Virus record (IMG/VR): IMGVR_UViG_3300021378_000014
Coordinates: 17,417 to 81,416 of that record
Source: a virus
Reading direction: 5' to 3' (one strand)
DNA: 64,000 bases
In this document: in pieces, positions 18,015 through 25,203 of the stretch
Numbering within the stretch: position 1 is the stretch's first letter
Layout of the letters: each line of letters begins with the position of its first letter
The notes under the pieces: model-generated
The model's input: the letters and a program-made list of their open reading frames with translations, nothing else
Told to the model about the DNA's origin: nothing
Database searches by the model: none
Position numbers and translations under genes: made by a program

Positions 18015-18030
18015 ATAAAAGCCATTAAAA

Positions 18031-18366
18031 CTAAAAATTTACAGTAATTCGCCGCATGAACTCGGCAGCAATATCAGCTTTACTAACAAAACCATAAAAG
18101 AATATAGTATTGTTAGCGTGATCTACTCTTATCTTACCTATAATACCATCTTCTAGTTTAATACTAGCTATAATCATAGCCATTTCGGTAGATGGAAAAT
18201 CAAGAGAACTTACTTGAATGTAATTTACTGATTCAATAGCAGTATAAAAACAAATTTGCTTGTTGTTACTTATAATAGAGACATCACAATTACGTGATAG
18301 ATCAATTATAAGATATGTATTACTTGTTGTACTATTCCCCAGAATTATTGTCGGCTCTTTCGCCAT
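18031..18366 (-). CDS. Hypothetical protein, 111 aa
   Basis: The start is placed at MAKEPTIIL, giving a 35 nt overlap with the upstream gene. An ATG at 18435 in the same frame would add a convincing signal peptide (hydrophobic run ending LFSQ) but would overlap the upstream gene by 104 nt. The body is a beta-rich globular domain (LIIDLSRNCDVSIIS...) ending with a helix. Function is unknown. It is followed by a terminator just before the DNA polymerase gene. Confidence 0.55.
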   Translation of the reverse strand: MAKEPTIILGNSTTSNTYLIIDLSRNCDVSIISNNKQICFYTAIESVNYIQVSSLDFPSTEMAMIIASIKLEDGIIGKIRVDHANNTIFFYGFVSKADIAAEFMRRITVNF

Positions 18367-18925
18367 TAACTGCGAGAATAAGGTCTGACTCAAGAACAAT
18401 AGAATTGCTATCGTCATTAACTTTAAGTTTTGCATTGCTTTTATTTTTACGTTGTTTTTCAATAAAATAGTGTGTCCCACTATTAATGCGACTAGCAGTT
18501 AAAGCTTTAAGTTCAGCTTTAAGTTGTGTACTTTTATTAGGATCTTCGTTAGTTTTAAGTACGGTTTCTGCTGCAGCAATTAACGCTTGATGTTCTGTGT
18601 TTGTAGTATATCTTTTTTGTAAACTAAGTAATGCATCCATACCTTTTGGTACGACATACATACTTGTAACTCCATTACCATAAGTAGCAATAACTACATG
18701 ACTAGGAAGATCATTCCAATCAGTAATTCCGAGGTCAGCAGCTAATCTCATAGCTGCTGAAGTTTTCTTATATTGATTAAGAAAGGATTTCATTGTACCT
18801 TTACTTACATAAACAGCTGCTTCCATTTTTACAAGTAAATCACATTCTGTTTTGTATCGACGTACAACTACACCGGCCATAGGGCCAGTAGTAATACGAA
18901 TACACTTTTTCTTTTCAATTACCAT
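18332..18925 (-). CDS. Hypothetical protein with KOW-like N-terminus, 197 aa
   Basis: The start is taken at MVIEKKK (18925). A longer ORF from 18988 would overlap the previous gene. The N-terminus (KKKCIRITTGPMAGVVVRR) resembles a KOW/SH3-like segment as found in transcription elongation and ribosomal proteins. A region reading MEAAVYVSKGTMKSFLNQY follows, then a helical C-terminal half with a basic stretch (KQRKNKSNAK). KOW similarity is by eye only. I would describe it as a possible nucleic-acid-binding protein. Confidence 0.5.
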   Translation of the reverse strand: MVIEKKKCIRITTGPMAGVVVRRYKTECDLLVKMEAAVYVSKGTMKSFLNQYKKTSAAMRLAADLGITDWNDLPSHVVIATYGNGVTSMYVVPKGMDALLSLQKRYTTNTEHQALIAAAETVLKTNEDPNKSTQLKAELKALTASRINSGTHYFIEKQRKNKSNAKLKVNDDSNSIVLESDLILAVNGERADNNSGE

Positions 18926-18950
18926 TGTTTGTTTAATTGTGTAAATATGA

Positions 18951-19271
18951 TTAAATAATTTGATCAAGTCCATTAACAATAAACTCAAGTTTAGAGTTTA
19001 GTGTATTTAATGCGTCAGCAATATCTGATAATTTATGAATAGCACTATTACCAGGTAGCGGTTTTAGGGGTTTATCTGCTAACGCCATAGTTTCTCTAAA
19101 TATTTCAGACACATCTCCAAGATGATTTGTAATATCATCTACAATTTCTGACGTTGTATTGATTTTATCAGAAATAATAGTAATAAATCCTGTTAAATTA
19201 ATCGGTTCACAATTTACAAGAATATCATGATCTGTTTGTAGTTGTGGTTGTGATTCTGCTTTATTTTTCAT
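18951..19271 (-). CDS. Hypothetical helical protein, 106 aa
   Basis: Predominantly heptad-like helix (SDKINTTSEIVDDITNHL...LSDIADALNTLNSKLE) with no membrane segment. It lies between the SleB-like hydrolase and the KOW-like gene, with gaps of 6 and 25 nt. Function is unknown. Confidence 0.55.
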   Translation of the reverse strand: MKNKAESQPQLQTDHDILVNCEPINLTGFITIISDKINTTSEIVDDITNHLGDVSEIFRETMALADKPLKPLPGNSAIHKLSDIADALNTLNSKLEFIVNGLDQII

Positions 19272-19277
19272 TGTATC

Positions 19278-19790
19278 TTAATATGCATATTCATGTCTAC
19301 CACTACGATTAGTTTGGTATTTACTACGAATATAAGTTATAAATTTATGATTAGTTGCAATAGCTGGATTATAAAACCAGTATGTACTGGTTGGGAACGT
19401 ATGTGACTTCTTTCCCAGTAATAGAGAAGTGGCTAGAGTTAGCACCTCATTACTTATTACTTTATTATAATTAGTAGTTCTATAACCATTAAATTGGCTA
19501 CGTTGAGTTACTACTCCATGTACAGTGTTAGGCCATTTGTTAGAACGCATACGGTTAAGTACCGTCTCCATTACTAACGTCATACCTAGCATACCTTCAC
19601 CGATAGCTTCGCCTTGAGCTATTCTGGCGAGTATTTTGATTTCAGCTTCTGTTTGTACAGAAAGCGCAGTAACGAATATAGTTACACTTGTGTAACTATA
19701 GATTTCATCAACTGCAGGTTCATTACTAACACTAGAAGCTAAAATAGCTACTAAAATTAGTAATGCAAAGATAATATTTGCATTTCTCAT
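19278..19790 (-). CDS. SleB-like cell wall hydrolase with signal/anchor
   Basis: 170 aa. Residues ~4-20 form a signal peptide or membrane anchor. Residues ~48-165 match the SleB/Hydrolase_2 family: EIKILARIAQGEAIGEGMLGM with catalytic Glu candidate E61, then VLNRM...KWPNTVHGVV, QFNGY, and an aromatic FYNPAIA. The family comprises lytic transglycosylase or amidase-type hydrolases acting on peptidoglycan. With the GH24 enzyme at 2655-3410 the phage encodes two wall-cleaving enzymes with membrane-targeting N-termini. One may serve lysis and the other entry or another step. Copy 5 of the dispersed hairpin lies inside the coding region. Confidence 0.82.
   Translation of the reverse strand: MRNANIIFALLILVAILASSVSNEPAVDEIYSYTSVTIFVTALSVQTEAEIKILARIAQGEAIGEGMLGMTLVMETVLNRMRSNKWPNTVHGVVTQRSQFNGYRTTNYNKVISNEVLTLATSLLLGKKSHTFPTSTYWFYNPAIATNHKFITYIRSKYQTNRSGRHEYAY
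19406..19430 (+). repeat. Dispersed hairpin motif, copy 5
   Basis: The core TTTCCCAGTAATAG is flanked by ACTTCT and AGAAGT, a 6 bp stem. It lies in the SleB-like gene and is read on the gene strand as SLLLGKKS. Confidence 0.8.
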
Positions 19791-19795
19791 TTTAA

Positions 19796-20110
19796 TTAAT
19801 TAAGTTCATATGTTGAGATATACACACGTTGCATATCTTTTTTTCTTTCGTCAGATAGTACAGTAAAATACCAATGATGAAGAGTGGGAGGGTTCCCAAA
19901 CATGGCTGTAACCATGCTAGTTTCTTCATCATCGGTATTAGCAAATAGAGGATTATAGTTATTTATATAAGAAACGTAATCTTCCAAATCCTCCGGTTCT
20001 AGTATTACACGAGTTTCTAAATAGTATAAACCATTTGGAAATCTAATGTAAGGTTTAGCTATTACTTGATCGTATTGCCAATTAGTAATAACTAATTTAT
20101 TCTTAGACAT
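19796..20110 (-). CDS. Hypothetical protein, 104 aa
   Basis: The start is chosen at MSKNKLV (20110), which overlaps the helicase stop by 8 nt. A soluble beta-rich protein (LVITNWQYDQVIAKPYIRFPN...) with an acidic centre and no recognised domain. Its placement right after the SF1 helicase suggests co-translation. Confidence 0.55.
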   Translation of the reverse strand: MSKNKLVITNWQYDQVIAKPYIRFPNGLYYLETRVILEPEDLEDYVSYINNYNPLFANTDDEETSMVTAMFGNPPTLHHWYFTVLSDERKKDMQRVYISTYELN

Positions 20111-21635
20111 AGATAATACTTTTCTCTTTAGCACGACTAAGTGCTACGTATAAAAGATTAAAATATTGTATCTTTTTTATACGTAGTTCTTCATCTCCAA
20201 CTTTAAGTCGAATTGCAATATTTTTACCATCAACAAAACTATTGCTGTAAGTACTACCTTGTGATTTATGGGTAGTGATTACGTAGCCATAATCTATATC
20301 TTTTTTAGGTAAATTTTTAAGAACAATATTATTAGCTTTAGCGTATTTAGCTACAGGACTAGTTTTATAATCATTAAAACTATCAAGTAATAAATAATTT
20401 TTACGCCATTTAAAATATTCAACCCAAGCTCTACCTTTTTGGGTACGAGCAGTATAATGAATACTTTCATGCAATAAAGCAAAATTATCATACGATTCAG
20501 GTTTAACAATATTTAACCAAGGAGTTAGTTCTTGATTACCTGTGTTTTGTAATTGTACTTGCCATGATTTAATAGCGTCTTTATCGTTATGTTCTAATTT
20601 AACTACTTCGTATTCTTGTGAATTAGTTACAATTTCACTTCCTTTTCCTGCAGATACAGTAGTGTAACACATCAATAAATCGTTAAGTGTTATAATCTCA
20701 TCAGTACCAATAATGGCACTACGTACTATGTTATTCCATTCTTTTACTGATTCATTAGTAAAAGTACAAAGTCTTGCGTAATTAGGATCAAATTTAAACT
20801 GTTCATTGCCAAATGTATCTAATACTTTATCTGTAAAATACTTTTTATCTCTAGTAAATTCATACCCTTGTCCATATTGATTATAAATCATTGAGTGATT
20901 AATACAAATGTATCGAAAGAGATGTTCACGGATTAATTGACCTCTATCGTCACGATCATTATTTACACGTAAGAAATTAAAACCAGGTACAAGATGTTCA
21001 GCACTTTCTGTAAATTTAGCGTATTCATCTGTATTAAAACCACTAGTAAGAGTAGTAATATCACAACGTATAGCGTTAGCTAGAAATACCAATGGATTAT
21101 CGGGTTTCTGACGTACTGGTTGTCTTAATTCAAATATATAATCAGATAGTATAAATACAGGACTAGCAGCTTCACCAACAGGAGGTACTTGATAACCATC
21201 ACCAATAAACAGAATTTTAGTCTTAAATCGGTATGCTAGTTCTTTAATAAATTCAAACAGTTCAGTATTAATCATACTAGCTTCGTCAATCAGAAGCAGT
21301 TTATATAATCCCATTTGTGGCTCATTTCTACGAGCAAACTTTGGGTTATTTATATCGAAATTGTCAAGTAAAGTATTAGGAGCAAGACCACAAAGAGCTT
21401 GTACAGTAACAGCTTCAAGTCCAGTTACTAAACGTATAACATTCTTTGCTTTGTGAGTAGGTGCTGATACAGCAACTCCAAATTTATATTTAGAGTTCTT
21501 TGTAATTAGTTCAGACAAAAAAGTCTTACCAGTACCAGCAGGACCGATAAGACTACAAAGATAAGTATCAGTATCGTTATTAATCCATTCAACTATCCTA
21601 GTTAGAGCAGTTTCCTGGTCATTGGTTAAAGTCAT
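20103..21635 (-). CDS. Superfamily 1 DNA helicase (Dda/RecD/Pif1-like)
   Basis: 510 aa. Motifs in order: Q-like TNDQETAL, motif I GPAGTGKT (31-38), motif II LLIDEASMI, motif III FIGDGYQVPPVGE, motif V/Va ITTHKSQGSTYSNSF, and motif VI LLYVALSRAKEKSIIYV. This is the layout of 5'-3' SF1B helicases such as T4 Dda. These act in origin opening, fork restart and strand exchange. It lies downstream of the RepL-like gene and upstream of the polymerase, in the same direction. Confidence 0.9.
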   Translation of the reverse strand: MTLTNDQETALTRIVEWINNDTDTYLCSLIGPAGTGKTFLSELITKNSKYKFGVAVSAPTHKAKNVIRLVTGLEAVTVQALCGLAPNTLLDNFDINNPKFARRNEPQMGLYKLLLIDEASMINTELFEFIKELAYRFKTKILFIGDGYQVPPVGEAASPVFILSDYIFELRQPVRQKPDNPLVFLANAIRCDITTLTSGFNTDEYAKFTESAEHLVPGFNFLRVNNDRDDRGQLIREHLFRYICINHSMIYNQYGQGYEFTRDKKYFTDKVLDTFGNEQFKFDPNYARLCTFTNESVKEWNNIVRSAIIGTDEIITLNDLLMCYTTVSAGKGSEIVTNSQEYEVVKLEHNDKDAIKSWQVQLQNTGNQELTPWLNIVKPESYDNFALLHESIHYTARTQKGRAWVEYFKWRKNYLLLDSFNDYKTSPVAKYAKANNIVLKNLPKKDIDYGYVITTHKSQGSTYSNSFVDGKNIAIRLKVGDEELRIKKIQYFNLLYVALSRAKEKSIIYV

Positions 21636-21650
21636 AATTTTGTTTATTAT

Positions 21651-22049
21651 TTAAAATGGCGTTTTATCCATTATATGTTCATTTAAAAATTTAAAAGCAT
21701 AAGCAAGTGCTTGTAAATATATTTCACTTGTAGTATTAATTACAGGATATGGTTTTTGATAGGCTATATATAGTATATTAAGATCAACATCAATATAGTC
21801 TAAATTACTATCTTGTGGTAATGTTCCTAACAATACATTATGTATAACAAATACATCGTAGTTATTTGCATAAATACTACAACATATATTATGAGCATAG
21901 AGAAAGTCTATAAATATACCTATTTGATAATCAAAATCTAGTGCAAGAAAACTTGCAATAGGCATTTGACCAGCTTTATGCTGAGTATACCATTTTATAA
22001 ATACTTCTCTTGTTTTAAGTAAAGTTCCAAGATACTTAGCGATATTCAT
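21651..22049 (-). CDS. Hypothetical protein, 132 aa
   Basis: A soluble helical protein rich in Tyr, Leu and Ile with no recognised motif. It overlaps the RepL-like gene by 4 nt (ATGA) and lies 15 nt before the SF1 helicase. It is probably an accessory of the replication unit. Confidence 0.55.
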   Translation of the reverse strand: MNIAKYLGTLLKTREVFIKWYTQHKAGQMPIASFLALDFDYQIGIFIDFLYAHNICCSIYANNYDVFVIHNVLLGTLPQDSNLDYIDVDLNILYIAYQKPYPVINTTSEIYLQALAYAFKFLNEHIMDKTPF

Positions 22050-22510
22050 ATATCTAGTATTAACGGTTTAACATTTAAAAAATTACCTTTAAACAAAATA
22101 TTCGGATTAATCCAATATACTGTTTTTACTTTGATATGTTGAGCTATAATATCATTATCCTTAAGGTCTTTAATACCTCTAAAATATTTATTACGTTCAA
22201 TTGGAATATTATTGTTTAATACTATACAATCCCTTTCGTACTCTAAGTTTTTAAAGATATACCAAAAGACTTCAAGTCCAGCACTATTAAGTTTTTCTAT
22301 TTCATCAATAGAAAATATTTTAGTGAATGGTCTTTTATCAACTTCTTTTAATATAATAGTTTCACTATCAAGTTCAATTCCCGTTGCTCTTTCAAACACT
22401 TGAAAGTGCCCAAGTCTAAGTCTACCTGCTTCTATCTTTCCTACTTTGGTTTCTACAACAAACGGATTTGTTGTTCCAGTATCCATTAATATTTTAAGGC
22501 TACTACTCAT
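22046..22510 (-). CDS. RepL-like winged-helix replication initiator (probable)
   Basis: 154 aa. The C-terminal half has the layout of the RepL plasmid replication family: a helix (DEIEKLNSAGLEVFWYIFKNL), a second helix ending FRGIKDLKDNDIIAQH, then the wing and strand VKTVYWINPNILFKGN. The YxINPnixFxG ending is the most characteristic part. RepL proteins initiate replication of small plasmids and have been reported in crAss-like phages considered phage-plasmids. It heads the replication operon (followed by SF1 helicase, polymerase and others) and has a palindromic GTAAATTTAC box 31 nt upstream. Without a profile search this is moderate confidence. Confidence 0.6.
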   Translation of the reverse strand: MSSSLKILMDTGTTNPFVVETKVGKIEAGRLRLGHFQVFERATGIELDSETIILKEVDKRPFTKIFSIDEIEKLNSAGLEVFWYIFKNLEYERDCIVLNNNIPIERNKYFRGIKDLKDNDIIAQHIKVKTVYWINPNILFKGNFLNVKPLILDI

Positions 22511-22563
22511 TGCAGTATTAATTTTAACATTATTAATAATGTAAATTTACGAAATTTAGTTGT

Positions 22564-22602
22564 AAAAAGTGAGATTTCCGGCTATCGAAAATCTCACTTT
22601 TT
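22564..22602. terminator. Bidirectional intrinsic terminator
   Basis: The stem GTGAGATTT / AAATCTCAC is flanked by AAAAA on the left and TTTTT on the right, so it works in either direction. It ends the 146 aa gene unit and insulates the RepL operon promoter region. Confidence 0.85.
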
Positions 22603-22682
22603 GAACTTGAAAACTACTGATTATCAGCGAGTTATGAAGGTTTCCTTCTTAAAGAAGGGAGGGTGTAAAAATTAACACCAGT

Positions 22683-23123
22683 CTAATCTTCATCTTCATC
22701 ATTAGAATCAGTTTCAGCTTCACCAGAATCAATATGATTTTCATGAAAAAACACTTGATTTTCGTGTTCATCATAGATACGTATTGCTATTCTATTATCA
22801 CCTTTAAGAAGAACCTGTAGTTCAATCTTTTCCTCAAAATATATAAATAAAGCTTTTCTTTTAAACTCTAGCCCTTTGAATATAGCATTATTAATAAGTT
22901 CGTAAATAGTTTCATTACGAACAATAATGGTTTGCGTATATTTCCAAAGTTCACGAGCACTAATACTAAAGTAACAATCCACGTATTGCTTATTGTCACG
23001 TATCTTATTCTTATACTTAGTCGGTATACTAGTGATAGTTTTACTAGTTGTTTTTACAGCAGCTGTATTTTTAATTAACGGCGCTATGCTATTTGCTTTA
23101 GCGATAAGATTTTGTAAATCCAT
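22683..23123 (-). CDS. Hypothetical protein with acidic tail, 146 aa
   Basis: The N-terminal ~45 residues are basic and Thr/Lys-rich. The central part is alpha/beta (YVDCYFSISARELWKY...IYFEEKIELQVLL), and the last ~15 residues are almost all acidic (ETDSNDEDED). The bipolar charge suggests a nucleic-acid or nucleoprotein partner, but I recognise no family. It is flanked upstream by the paired hairpin repeat (23133-23190) and downstream by a bidirectional terminator. Confidence 0.6.
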   Translation of the reverse strand: MDLQNLIAKANSIAPLIKNTAAVKTTSKTITSIPTKYKNKIRDNKQYVDCYFSISARELWKYTQTIIVRNETIYELINNAIFKGLEFKRKALFIYFEEKIELQVLLKGDNRIAIRIYDEHENQVFFHENHIDSGEAETDSNDEDED

Positions 23124-23132
23124 CGAGGTATA

Positions 23133-23150
23133 TTTCTATTACTGGGAAAG
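23133..23150 (-). repeat. Dispersed hairpin motif, copy 6 (intergenic)
   Basis: CTTTCCCAGTAATAGAAA on the minus strand, in the 76 nt gap between two genes. With copy 7 it forms an inverted pair able to fold into a longer stem. Confidence 0.85.
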
Positions 23151-23166
23151 ATTAAGGCAGTCCTAA

Positions 23167-23190
23167 CTTCTTTCCCAGTAATAAGAAAGG
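23167..23190 (+). repeat. Dispersed hairpin motif, copy 7 (intergenic)
   Basis: The core CTTTCCCAGTAATAAGAAAG on the plus strand is the inverted partner of copy 6 across a 16 nt spacer. Confidence 0.85.
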
Positions 23191-23199
23191 GCTGCTTAG

Positions 23200-23463
23200 T
23201 TATAACTTGATTACTGCGTTAGCAGTAGTTTTAAGCTTATACGTAGCTTTATTACGTTGTACAGTAAGCGGTTTACCAAATCTAGCTCTTTGCCATTGTT
23301 TAGGCGTAAGCTTAAAATGCATTATACCACTAGTTTTAAGTTCTTTATCTTCAAAGTGTTCGTATTGAGCTACCACATCTATGGCAGATGTAACTGGTTT
23401 TAAATAATTATAATTACTTCTTTCCAACTGCACCCCGCCCGTGGCATAATGCGCATTCTTCAT
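23200..23463 (-). CDS. Hypothetical basic protein, 87 aa
   Basis: The start is taken at MKNAHYATGG (23463), overlapping the zinc-finger gene by 50 nt. The longer ORF from 23547 lies almost wholly within that gene. A soluble, basic, beta-rich protein (KLTPKQWQRARFGKPLTVQRN). No family is recognised. It is the gene just upstream of the paired hairpin repeat. Confidence 0.5.
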   Translation of the reverse strand: MKNAHYATGGVQLERSNYNYLKPVTSAIDVVAQYEHFEDKELKTSGIMHFKLTPKQWQRARFGKPLTVQRNKATYKLKTTANAVIKL

Positions 23464-23605
23464 GTCTTCCTCTATTTCCACAACAACTACATTTACCTCC
23501 AACAATTTTAGCCTTACAGCATTTACTGACTTGACCTCTACCGCCACAAATAAAACAAGTTGTTGCTTTGATTATTTCAATTAAATTAGTTATAAGTTTA
23601 ATCAT
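23414..23605 (-). CDS. DnaJ-type zinc finger protein, 63 aa
   Basis: A small protein with CFICGGRG, KCCKAK, CSCCGNRG and CALCHGRG, i.e. repeated CxxCxGxG-like units as in the central Cys-rich region of DnaJ chaperones. These units bind two zinc ions and can hold unfolded protein. No J domain is present. The gene overlaps the 87 aa gene by 50 nt. Confidence 0.65.
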   Translation of the reverse strand: MIKLITNLIEIIKATTCFICGGRGQVSKCCKAKIVGGKCSCCGNRGRHEECALCHGRGAVGKK

Positions 23606-23617
23606 GGTTTATTGATT

Positions 23618-23660
23618 AATAATGCCGACTTCAACAATCAAGTCAAAGCCGGCATAAGTT
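23618..23660 (-). terminator. Hairpin, probable weak terminator
   Basis: ATGCCG / CGGCAT outer stem with an internal TGACTT / AAGTC pairing. The minus-strand U-tract is poor (ATTATTAAT). It lies between the 17-codon ORF and the zinc finger gene. Confidence 0.5.
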
Positions 23661-23665
23661 TATTA

Positions 23666-23719
23666 CTATCGGTCACCAATACTCATACCAGTACTGGTAA
23701 TGATGTCATATTCACCCAT
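23666..23719 (-). CDS. Possible 17-codon mini-ORF
   Basis: ATG to TAG, encoding MGEYDIITSTGMSIGDR. Its ATG overlaps the end of the upstream 77 aa gene (ATGGGTGA arrangement), so it could be translated by coupling. A hairpin follows. This is evidence from arrangement only. Confidence 0.3.
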   Translation of the reverse strand: MGEYDIITSTGMSIGDR

Positions 23720-23945
23720 GTTGTTTAGGTTTACGGAGTTTTTGCTTAAATTTAAACGTATCTCCTTCCTTGATTAATTTATTAAGATGTTCTTTTGCAG
23801 CTTCAGACGTACGAAAGCCATTTGCAGGTTGATTTGCTATATCAGCATTACTTACGTTTTGTTGAATAGCGAAAGAACTAGTATTATTTTTCTTAATTAC
23901 TTTAATGTAAAAAGGAATTGCAAATACACGCTTTTCGTTTTTCAT
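23712..23945 (-). CDS. Small basic protein, 77 aa
   Basis: A Lys-rich protein with a region NGFRTSEAAKEHLNKLIKEGDTFKF that resembles small helix-turn DNA- or RNA-associated proteins, without a defined family. Its first base overlaps the last base of the upstream stop codon (TAATG), showing translational coupling with the 106 aa gene. Confidence 0.55.
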   Translation of the reverse strand: MKNEKRVFAIPFYIKVIKKNNTSSFAIQQNVSNADIANQPANGFRTSEAAKEHLNKLIKEGDTFKFKQKLRKPKQHG

Positions 23946-24265
23946 TATTTTGTAGTTTTAGCTGCAATTTCATGAGCATAGGCCATTCTCCACATATTAC
24001 CACCCATACAAATCATTTTATCTAATTCATATACATTTTGATGTGGTTCGCGGGCAGTTTCAGCTCCAACACGAGTTTGATATGTATCAATCAACGTCCC
24101 TTGACGATCAGTTACAAAACGAAACACTCCAAATTCTTTACCAGTATATGGATTTTTACCGGTAGCGTAATTTTTTGTTTTTCCATTGTTATTACGTCCA
24201 AGTTTACGATTAGCTGCTTTTACACCGCTGGACTTAGTACTACTTCTTTTCTTAATTGCCATCAT
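23945..24265 (-). CDS. Small basic protein, 106 aa
   Basis: Very basic N-terminus (AIKKRSSTKSSGVKAANRKLGRNN) followed by a compact region (YTGKEFGVFRFVTDRQGTLIDTYQT). The composition suggests a nucleic-acid-binding protein. The start could be either of two adjacent ATGs (24265 or 24262). It is the first protein gene after the tRNA region, and direct repeats of GTTATAAC (24282-24298) lie just upstream and may be an operator. Confidence 0.55.
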   Translation of the reverse strand: MMAIKKRSSTKSSGVKAANRKLGRNNNGKTKNYATGKNPYTGKEFGVFRFVTDRQGTLIDTYQTRVGAETAREPHQNVYELDKMICMGGNMWRMAYAHEIAAKTTK

Positions 24266-24314
24266 GTAATTGTTTGTGTTATAACTTATAGGTTATAACG
24301 GATTAATAAATTAG

Positions 24315-24483
24315 TGGGAATAGTGGGATTCGAACCCTGATATATATTTATTACAACTAGTATTATGTAATATCAATCATTTTACTTAGTTAACCAACAG
24401 CGTAACAATTTCAGTTACTAGTACTGCTAAAATTAACACTAGAGTTTGTATCTAGTCTAACTCTCCAACGTTAGCGTATTCCC
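24315..24483 (-). tRNA. tRNA-like RNA with ~100 nt insertion (degenerate tRNA?)
   Basis: The ends form a perfect 7 bp acceptor stem (GGGAATA / TATTCCC, discriminator A). A D-arm-like hairpin (CTAA...TTGG...TTAG), an anticodon-like arm (CTAGA, TACAAAC, TCTAG; apparent anticodon CAA) and a T-loop (GGGTTCGAATCCC) follow. Between the anticodon arm and T-arm about 100 nt replace the variable region, and these fold into two hairpins (GTAAC/GTTAC inside CAG/CTG, and TGATAT/ATATCA). Position 33 is A instead of U and the T stem has only 3 pairs, so ordinary tRNA function is doubtful. It could be a decayed tRNA, a tRNA with an unspliced insertion, or a tRNA-mimicking regulatory RNA. Confidence 0.45.
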
Positions 24484-24517
24484 CCCAGTACCGTAGGTAC
24501 AGAACTTTAATTAATAG

Positions 24518-24601
24518 TACCGGGAAAGGGACTTGAACCCTCAATTCCAGATGGAAACAGGATTTTAAGTCCTGCGTGTCTACCAATTTCACCACCCCGG
24601 T
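24518..24601 (-). tRNA. tRNA-Leu(UAA)
   Basis: 84 nt. Acceptor ACCGGGG / TCCCGGT with discriminator A and no encoded CCA. The D-arm reads GTGAAATTGGTAGACAC, typical of tRNA-Leu. The anticodon loop has ACTTAAAAT with anticodon UAA, a long class II variable arm is present, and the T-arm is GAGGG-TTCAAGT-CCCTT. It reads the UUA codon, frequent in this AT-rich phage. Confidence 0.95.
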
Positions 24602-24628
24602 ATGTAATGCAGTAATCAATACATTTAT

Positions 24629-24796
24629 TTATCGTATAATCAATTTGTGTAACTGAAATATAATAATAAACAAAAGTATAGCTTCAATGTTTACATCTAG
24701 CACTGTAGATACAATAGCTATTATACCGAATATAATTACTAGTACTAATAGTGTAAACATTAGTTTCTCTATTTGCAGTTTGTTTATTTTAATCAT
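24629..24796 (-). CDS. Small membrane protein, 55 aa
   Basis: ATG at 24796 to TAA at 24629. Two hydrophobic segments (FTLLVLVIIFGIIAIVS and AILLFIIIF) are separated by a short polar turn. Its start overlaps the end of the 50 aa ORF by 8 nt. It belongs to a chain of overlapping micro-genes. Function is unknown, and a holin-like or envelope role is only a possibility. Confidence 0.55.
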   Translation of the reverse strand: MIKINKLQIEKLMFTLLVLVIIFGIIAIVSTVLDVNIEAILLFIIIFQLHKLIIR

Positions 24797-24941
24797 AACG
24801 AGTATACAGGTGAATGAATAAAAAGTCTATTTGGAATTGGTATCCATCATAGGTGATAGATAGTAAACTACGTTCATTAAAGCTGGTAATAAACGTAGCT
24901 ATTGCAATTCCATAACGAAAACTAAGTAGTTCAAATTTCAT
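24789..24941 (-). CDS. Micro-protein, 50 aa
   Basis: ATG at 24941 to TAA at 24789. A soluble beta-prone peptide (MKFELLSFRYGIAIATF...). Its ATG overlaps the preceding stop as TAATG and its end overlaps the next start, so it is held in a coupled series. No family is recognised. Confidence 0.5.
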   Translation of the reverse strand: MKFELLSFRYGIAIATFITSFNERSLLSITYDGYQFQIDFLFIHLYTRYD

Positions 24942-25024
24942 TATCTTGCGTTTATAGATATAGGAGCAGTTATCTTATATTGATAAGCTCTATACCGGAT
25001 TGTATATAAAGTTTTCAGTCTCAT
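24941..25024 (-). CDS. Micro-protein, 27 aa
   Basis: ATG at 25024 to TAA at 24941. Basic and Tyr-rich. The start overlaps the upstream stop as ATGA and the stop overlaps the downstream start as TAATG. This double coupling is the main evidence that so short a frame is real. Confidence 0.45.
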   Translation of the reverse strand: MRLKTLYTIRYRAYQYKITAPISINAR

Positions 25025-25203
25025 AATCGTACGTTTAACAATAATAATAATCCTGTGAATATTCCAATGACAACTATAATTAGCTGTAAGCCTAATATTA
25101 TATCATTGTCATAGGTATATTTACATACTGGATATATACATATAATACATAGAATAATAAATGCTGTATATAGTATATTTAATCGTTGTTTAGTTATTTT
25201 CAT
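25021..25203 (-). CDS. Small membrane protein, 60 aa
   Basis: Two transmembrane segments (ILYTAFIILCIICIYPVC and IILGLQLIIVVIGIFTGLLLLL) with a short polar loop. It is the first gene of the coupled chain 25203 to 24629. No family is assigned. Confidence 0.55.
   Translation of the reverse strand: MKITKQRLNILYTAFIILCIICIYPVCKYTYDNDIILGLQLIIVVIGIFTGLLLLLNVRL

Noticed and set aside
15506-18025. Longer start for the DNA polymerase at 18025
   Set aside because: The added 25 codons pass through a terminator stem and U-tract (17978-18014).
24315-24483. tmRNA
   Set aside because: The ends are tRNA-like, but the length is about half that of a tmRNA and there is no tag reading frame.
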